64,000 nucleotides of DNA, from assembly GCA_033238645.1 (NCBI GenBank), contig BQXR01000002.1:206580-270579 (forward strand), given 5' to 3'. Under the pieces are notes generated by a model, which did not search any database, was not told the origin of the DNA, and saw nothing but the letters and a program-made list of their open reading frames with translations. Positions 59,051-64,000 of the stretch are shown one piece after another (within the stretch, counting starts at the first letter, position 1; the number at the start of each line of letters is the position of its first letter). The position numbers and the translations under genes are program-made. Source of the DNA: Thiomicrorhabdus sp033238645. Lineage in GTDB: Bacteria; Pseudomonadota; Gammaproteobacteria; Thiomicrospirales; Thiomicrospiraceae.

Positions 59051-62000
59051 TGGTCACCTTTGTCTCTCAATGTGAAAAGAAAGCTTTAAATAGAACAAGA
59101 CGCGTACTAGATGCCTTTGCCAACCGAATAGGCAACCGAACTTGGCAAACCGTTATTACCAATGAAGGTCTGCAAGCCGTAAAAAAACTATTACGAAAAA
59201 CCGCCAGCAAAAATACCGCCGTAAGTTGCCACTGGATTCGTAGCCGAAGTAGGAGTGAATTAGTTTGGGTGGTGGGGAATAGGAGTAAGTTTAATGCGGA
59301 GGGGGTTGTGCCAGTTAATTATACGCAAGTTGATGTACCAATGATCGAACGATTTTCCTTAAATTCACAAGTGACGGCACTACTTTCAGGGCTAGCAGGC
59401 TTGTTTCATGATGTTGGTAAGGCAACAATATTGTTTCAAGAAAAGCTGAATGGATGCAAGAATGTAAAAGGTTATGAGCCTTATCGCCATGAATGGGTTT
59501 CACTTAGGATATTCCAAGCATTTGTAAATAATAGTGATGACAAGCAATGGTTAGATAGATTGGTCAATATAGATAATCAAGCTGAATCTGAAATGTGTAA
59601 AAACCTTGAGCTTTTAAAAGACGGTATTGCAGAAAAGCCTAAGAACCCTTTCAAAACTTTGCCGCCAATTGCAAGACTTGTTGCATGGTTGATTGTTTCT
59701 CATCATAAACTGCCACAGTACCCAAAAAATGAATGTACCCCGCCTAACTTCGAGAATATGAACGAGTGGCTAGAGGAGCTTTTTGAACCTTGTTGGAATA
59801 CACCGCAGTGCTTGGCTGATAATTGGATAGCTGAAGATATACAAAGAAATTGGATTTTCCCCTCAGGTACGCCGCTTAAAAGCGCAATGTGGCAGACTCA
59901 AGCAAGTGAGTTAGCAAAAAAAATATTACGACATGATCGAATGTTTTTACAAAGCTGGTTTGATCAACGTTATACCGCGCATATTTCAAGATTATGTTTG
60001 ATGTTGGCTGATCATTATTACTCTTCAGGGATAAAGATAAAGCCTGAGTGGCAAGATCGAAACTACCATGCTTATGCAAATACCTTTAAGGATGATGATG
60101 GAAACAAACAATTAAAGCAGAAGTTAGATGAACACAATATTGTTGTTGGTAAAAGCGCTTATGATATTGCAAGGGAGTTGCCAAATTTACGTTATCAACT
60201 ACCATCTTTAAAACCGAATATAGCGTTTACGGCGAGAGTTCCATCTGAGTCTCAGGCTGATTATGGTTGGCAAGACAAGGCTTTTGACCTTACTAAAGAG
60301 ATTAAAGAAGACACAATAAAATATGGTTTCTTCGGTGTTTGTCAGGCGTCTACAGGCAAAGGTAAAACACGAGCTAATGCACGCATTATGTATGGACTAT
60401 CGGAAGAGGGAGAATGCCGTTTTAGTATCGCATTAGGGCTTAGAACTTTAACCCTTCAGACGGGAGATGCACTTAGTGATGATTTAAAATTAAAAAATGA
60501 AATGGCTGTTTTGATTGGCTCACAAGCGGTCAAAGATTTACATGCTCAATCAAAGATTCCAGAAATTAGTGAAGAAGAACAATATGGTAGTGAATCAGCG
60601 GAATCTCTATTAAAAGATCAAATCGCTTTAATTGAAAACCTACCAGAAATAAAGGGTGATTTCTCAAAATGGCTTGAACACGATCCTAAAATTCTTAAAT
60701 TAATACAAGCTCCTGTTTTAGTGAGTACGATTGATTATCTGATGCCTGCAACGGAAGGCATTCGTGGCGGTCGCCAAATTGCGCCAATGCTCAGGTTGCT
60801 AACATCTGATTTGGTGCTGGATGAACCCGATGATTTTGGTTTGGCAGATTTACCTGCATTATGCCGTTTAGTGAACTGGGCAGGCATGTTGGGTAGCCGT
60901 GTTTTACTGTCAACTGCGACAATTTCACCAATATTAGCGAGTACATTGTTTACTGCTTACCAAGAGGGGCGTAAGCACTATACTGAGGTTAATGGTGAGT
61001 TAGGAGTAAGCTCGAAAATTTGTTGCGCATGGTTCGATGAATTTAAAAAACCACAGTCTAAAATTTTAGATAATGTTGAAAGCTATAAAATAATTCACAA
61101 TGGTTTTGTAGAAAAGCGTATAAAAAATCTAGAAAAAAAAGCGCTCCCATTAAGAAACTCCAAGCTTATTTCTATTCAAAAAGATAGCGAAAAAACCCCA
61201 AGTGTAAGTGGTCAAATGGCATCAGTCATTAGAAGTTCTATTGAACAACTGCATCAAGATCACTCAATACAGCTAGATGATAAAGCAGTGTCTATTGGTT
61301 TGGTTAGAATGGCGAATATTGATCCTTTGGTAAACGTAGCTAAAAAATTATTGATAGAAAAAGCATCCGACGATACATTAATCCATTACTGCATCTACCA
61401 TAGTCAGTTTTCTTTGTTACAACGCTCAAGTATTGAAAAACAGCTAGATAATGCATTGACTCGAAAAAATGAGACAGAATGGCTAAAGAACTCAGGTATT
61501 CCAGAGTTAATTGCTAAACATAAAGAGAAAAATCATATCTTTGCAGTTTTAGCAACGCCAGTTGCTGAAGTTGGGCGTGACCATGATTACGATTGGGCAG
61601 TGGTTGAACCTAGTTCTATGCGTTCCATTATTCAGTTAGCAGGGCGAATACAGCGTCATCGAAAACTAATCCCTTCATCAGAAAATATTCATATTCTTTC
61701 AAAAAATTTCAAAGGCTTAAAAGGAAAAAAACTTTGTTTTGTAAAGCCTGGTTTTGAATCAGAAGCTTTGCGTTACAACAGCAGTGATTTACGCGAACTA
61801 ATAGCCGTAGATGAACTAGAAGAAATAAATGCGATTCCTCGAATTAAAACCCCGAATAACTGGGGCTTAACAACAGAAAATCCTCCACGTTTTGAGTCAT
61901 TTAATGGACTAGAACATTTGGCACAAACAATACGTCTTAAAGGAAGTCCAAAGGATCAAAATCACGCTTCACATTGGTGGCAAAGCCAAGTTACATGGTG

Positions 62001-62385
62001 TGGTGAACTACAAAGTTTACAGCCATTTAGAAAATCACAGCCAAGTGATGACTTTAGGCTTGTATTGACTCGCACAGAAAAACTGCGGTGGCAGAAAAAA
62101 GTAGAAAAATCTTTCCCTGTTAAATATGAGCTTACGGATGATATTGAGAAGAACCCAGAGGATATTCAGCTTAGTAATGGCAATGTGTTTTGGAGCCAAT
62201 TTGATGTCCTAAAAGAGGTTTCAAACATGGCTGAAATAACTAAAGAGAATGAAGAAGTAGTATTGAAGAGGTTTACGCACCTCTCGTTAAGGAGACTAGA
62301 CGAAGACAAGGGCGTAACGTGGCAAGACCATCCTGTTTTGGGTGTTTATCAAATATTAAAAAATGATGGGTATGAAAATGATTAA
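59047..62385 (+). CDS. cas3: Cas2-Cas3 fusion nuclease-helicase, type I-F
   Basis: The 1112-residue protein joins an N-terminal Cas2-like domain (residues 1-95) to Cas3. The HD nuclease motif FHDVGK is at 120-125, with a later histidine in YRHEWVSL. Helicase motifs are ASTGKGKTRANARI (Walker A, about 435), LDEPDDFG (DExD type, about 593), LLSTATIS (motif III) and QLAGRIQRHR (motif VI, about 863). This fusion is unique to type I-F. It both helps adaptation and degrades targets after recruitment by the Csy complex. All motifs are intact. Confidence 0.95.
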   Translation: MMVTFVSQCEKKALNRTRRVLDAFANRIGNRTWQTVITNEGLQAVKKLLRKTASKNTAVSCHWIRSRSRSELVWVVGNRSKFNAEGVVPVNYTQVDVPMIERFSLNSQVTALLSGLAGLFHDVGKATILFQEKLNGCKNVKGYEPYRHEWVSLRIFQAFVNNSDDKQWLDRLVNIDNQAESEMCKNLELLKDGIAEKPKNPFKTLPPIARLVAWLIVSHHKLPQYPKNECTPPNFENMNEWLEELFEPCWNTPQCLADNWIAEDIQRNWIFPSGTPLKSAMWQTQASELAKKILRHDRMFLQSWFDQRYTAHISRLCLMLADHYYSSGIKIKPEWQDRNYHAYANTFKDDDGNKQLKQKLDEHNIVVGKSAYDIARELPNLRYQLPSLKPNIAFTARVPSESQADYGWQDKAFDLTKEIKEDTIKYGFFGVCQASTGKGKTRANARIMYGLSEEGECRFSIALGLRTLTLQTGDALSDDLKLKNEMAVLIGSQAVKDLHAQSKIPEISEEEQYGSESAESLLKDQIALIENLPEIKGDFSKWLEHDPKILKLIQAPVLVSTIDYLMPATEGIRGGRQIAPMLRLLTSDLVLDEPDDFGLADLPALCRLVNWAGMLGSRVLLSTATISPILASTLFTAYQEGRKHYTEVNGELGVSSKICCAWFDEFKKPQSKILDNVESYKIIHNGFVEKRIKNLEKKALPLRNSKLISIQKDSEKTPSVSGQMASVIRSSIEQLHQDHSIQLDDKAVSIGLVRMANIDPLVNVAKKLLIEKASDDTLIHYCIYHSQFSLLQRSSIEKQLDNALTRKNETEWLKNSGIPELIAKHKEKNHIFAVLATPVAEVGRDHDYDWAVVEPSSMRSIIQLAGRIQRHRKLIPSSENIHILSKNFKGLKGKKLCFVKPGFESEALRYNSSDLRELIAVDELEEINAIPRIKTPNNWGLTTENPPRFESFNGLEHLAQTIRLKGSPKDQNHASHWWQSQVTWCGELQSLQPFRKSQPSDDFRLVLTRTEKLRWQKKVEKSFPVKYELTDDIEKNPEDIQLSNGNVFWSQFDVLKEVSNMAEITKENEEVVLKRFTHLSLRRLDEDKGVTWQDHPVLGVYQILKNDGYEND

Positions 62386-63898
62386 TGAAGAAGTAGCTAA
62401 AGCTTTGGCTCATGAAATCAAGGCTTATATAAGAGATCGAAGGGATAAAAAACAAGAATCCCTTTTTAAAGATAAACCCAAAAAAAATAAGCAGGGAGTG
62501 GTCTCTAATGGTGCAATTAATGCAAGACTTGCAGTAATCGTTGAAAATCATTTGGATGATAAAGAAGCCTATGCGGCAGTCATAAAATCTAAAAAAAATA
62601 AAGATCAAACATCTTTAGAATTTCAGAAAGTTAAATACAAAAAACTGCTTTCGCTCATTCCTGAGAATATTGTAGATACAGATTTATTGGACTTAAAAAG
62701 TGAGCTGCATAGCTTAATACAAAGCAGTGAAGATGAGTATGACACTGTGACATGGCTAACGGAGTACTCACCAAAAGCAAAAGATATTAGTTTTGCAACG
62801 CATGTAGGTAAGTTGACACATTCCAGTAGTAAAAGCTCTAGTATTCTCGATATTACAACAGAAAAAAGTGATCGTTATTTAACAACAAATCGCTTAGATA
62901 ACATTGTGATTGATACGGCTTCTTCTAATGCGGCTTCGTTACCAATTGCCGCTGTATTGCAATTATCAGTTGACGGTATAAGTGTACTTAACTGTTTAAA
63001 AAATGGTGATGTATCATTTTTTAAACATATTACGAATAACGACACACTGATTAATACATGGTGTAATCAACTAAAACAAGCTTATGACAGCAGTCAAAAG
63101 AAAAGCTACTTTCTTTCCAAGCAAACCTATTTCCCTATTGATGATGGCCACTATCATTTATTGCTACCACTAAAATCTTCATCACTAATCCATGCCTTAC
63201 ATCTTGAGCATAAGAAATATTGGGATGATGAAGAAAGGGAGTTTGCTCGAAAGCAAAAGTCAGCTAAAAAATACTCTTCTGTAGAAACAATTTCTTATCC
63301 CAATAAAGCATATTTACACGTGACAGGTTCTAACCACTCTAATGCTTCATCTCTTAATGGTCAGCGTGGCGGTAGAGTTTCACTCTTACCGACTACACCT
63401 CCACAGTGGCGTTCAAAGGGGGGTTCTTACTTAAAGAAAACATCTTTTTTTGGTAAAACACTCAGTTATGTATTGACTGATGATATTAATGATTTAAAAA
63501 AATATTTGTTATTACTCAAGAGCAAGAAACTCAGTATAAGTGAGCCAGCACGTCATGCGGTAATAATGCGTAAGCTGGAAATAATCAGTGAGCATTTCTT
63601 TGATTATATCCAAACCATCAATGTGCGAAAAGCTGAAGAAGGATGGACATGCAACAGCCAACTTCCCATTGAGCAACAGTTATTACTAGAACCTTGTCGG
63701 GATGATGAGATAGCAAAGAACGTAAAAATAAATAAGGAATGGCAAGAGAAACTGAGTAAATCTTATGGAAAATGGCTGAATGATCAACTAAAAAAGAAGA
63801 GTACATTAGCTTTAAAACCCATCCATACAGAATTATGGGGGAGATATTTCTTGAATGAGCTCCGAGAGTTTATTGCAACTCAAGAGGTGATGTTATGA
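62363..63898 (+). CDS. csy1: Csy1 (Cas8f), large subunit of the type I-F effector complex
   Basis: The 511-residue protein is the large subunit of the Csy (Cascade) complex, which binds the 5' handle of crRNA and helps recognise the PAM. Evidence is position between cas2-3 and csy2, the size, and segments such as GSNHSNASSLNGQRGGRVSLLPTTPPQW, shared by Csy1 proteins. Several in-frame ATG codons lie at the start (62363, 62366, 62372, 62378); the last has GGG at a fair distance. The reading overlaps the cas3 stop either way. The stop overlaps csy2 by 4 bp. Confidence 0.92.
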   Translation: MMGMKMINEEVAKALAHEIKAYIRDRRDKKQESLFKDKPKKNKQGVVSNGAINARLAVIVENHLDDKEAYAAVIKSKKNKDQTSLEFQKVKYKKLLSLIPENIVDTDLLDLKSELHSLIQSSEDEYDTVTWLTEYSPKAKDISFATHVGKLTHSSSKSSSILDITTEKSDRYLTTNRLDNIVIDTASSNAASLPIAAVLQLSVDGISVLNCLKNGDVSFFKHITNNDTLINTWCNQLKQAYDSSQKKSYFLSKQTYFPIDDGHYHLLLPLKSSSLIHALHLEHKKYWDDEEREFARKQKSAKKYSSVETISYPNKAYLHVTGSNHSNASSLNGQRGGRVSLLPTTPPQWRSKGGSYLKKTSFFGKTLSYVLTDDINDLKKYLLLLKSKKLSISEPARHAVIMRKLEIISEHFFDYIQTINVRKAEEGWTCNSQLPIEQQLLLEPCRDDEIAKNVKINKEWQEKLSKSYGKWLNDQLKKKSTLALKPIHTELWGRYFLNELREFIATQEVML

Positions 63899-64000
63899 GC
63901 CAGTATTTAGTGTTGAGTCATATTGATGTACAGAATGCGAACTCAATCGCGGGGCTAACATGGGGGTTTCCCGCGATTACACATTTTTTAGGTTTTACCC
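63895..64000 (+). CDS. csy2: Csy2 (Cas5f), N-terminal part
   Basis: The gene starts with ATG at 63895, overlapping csy1 by 4 bp, and runs off the window after 35 codons. The visible part, MSQYLVLSHIDVQNANSIAG, then LTWGFPAITHFLGF, matches the Csy2 N-terminus. csy3, csy4/cas6f and the CRISPR array would be expected beyond the window. Confidence 0.93.
   Translation, partial: MSQYLVLSHIDVQNANSIAGLTWGFPAITHFLGFT

Noticed and set aside
57888..64000. CRISPR array near the cas genes
   Set aside because: No direct repeat of about 28 bp with regular spacers was seen; the only repeat is the inverted pair of the MITE-like element. The array is probably beyond the csy genes, outside the window.

Overview
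The window reads as chromosomal DNA of a fairly AT-rich gammaproteobacterium. The evidence is gene content and order: an mnmG-rsmG-parA-parB-atp block, a gmk...rpoZ-spoT...recG block, rpoH, luxS, ubiA/ubiC, and Kdo-type lipopolysaccharide genes of the 8-amino-Kdo (Kdo8N) kind first worked out in Shewanella. I cannot name the genus. Most genes are ordinary chromosomal ones; the accessory parts are an IS30 copy, an IS3 remnant, several pseudogenes, a HipA-like kinase and the start of a type I-F CRISPR-Cas operon.

Layout. 1-3.1 kb: tRNA modification, 16S rRNA methylation and chromosome partitioning (mnmG, rsmG, parA, parB). 3.4-10.7 kb: a complete F1Fo ATP synthase operon (atpZ-like, atpI, atpB-E-F-H-A-G-D-C) closed by a strong terminator. 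10.8-13.3 kb: glmU, a small unknown gene and ubiA. 13.3-20.4 kb: mostly envelope or poorly known genes (beta-barrel-like exported protein, lipoprotein, Sel1 repeats, DHH phosphoesterase, ion channel, amidase) plus a copper-storage-like pseudogene. 20.7-21.8 kb: an intact-looking IS30 element. 21.8-26.4 kb: small membrane and envelope genes and an inverted pair of composite repeats. 26.4-39.1 kb, minus strand: ubiC, recG, ridA, spoT, rpoZ, waaA, kdsB, kdnB, kdnA and gmk. KdnB, KdnA, KdsB and WaaA together would make Kdo8N, activate it and attach it to lipid A. 39.5-42.2 kb: aroK, aroB and a sugar-phosphate mutarotase. 42.4-47.1 kb: HipA-like kinase, cytochrome b561, an aldo-keto reductase remnant, rpoH under a perfect CIRCE element, an IS3 remnant and an orphan fliS. 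47.4-56.3 kb: purT, a GGDEF protein with a degenerate EAL domain, a yjdF pseudogene, a P-type ATPase, an RDD protein, mtnN-luxS and a lipoprotein. 56.5-56.8 kb: tRNA-Leu and tRNA-Phe behind a perfect consensus promoter. 56.9-64 kb: a WYL regulator, a small MITE-like inverted-repeat element, then cas1, cas2-3, csy1 and the start of csy2. No CRISPR array lies inside the window.

The most unusual signal is a family of short interspersed repeats built around runs of 6-11 G (core GAGCAGGGGGGG, often preceded by TATTTT or by a TTGTACCC/GGGGTA hairpin). At least 14 loci lie between 13 and 55 kb and I saw none in the first 13 kb or the last 9 kb. Most sit in gene gaps, but one forms a G8 tract inside the HipA-like kinase gene and one coincides with a frame break in the yjdF pseudogene, so length changes could switch reading frames. 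Other points of note are the CIRCE element over the rpoH promoter, 12-bp tandem repeats before the HipA-like gene, and a palindromic 105-bp element between kdnB and kdsB.
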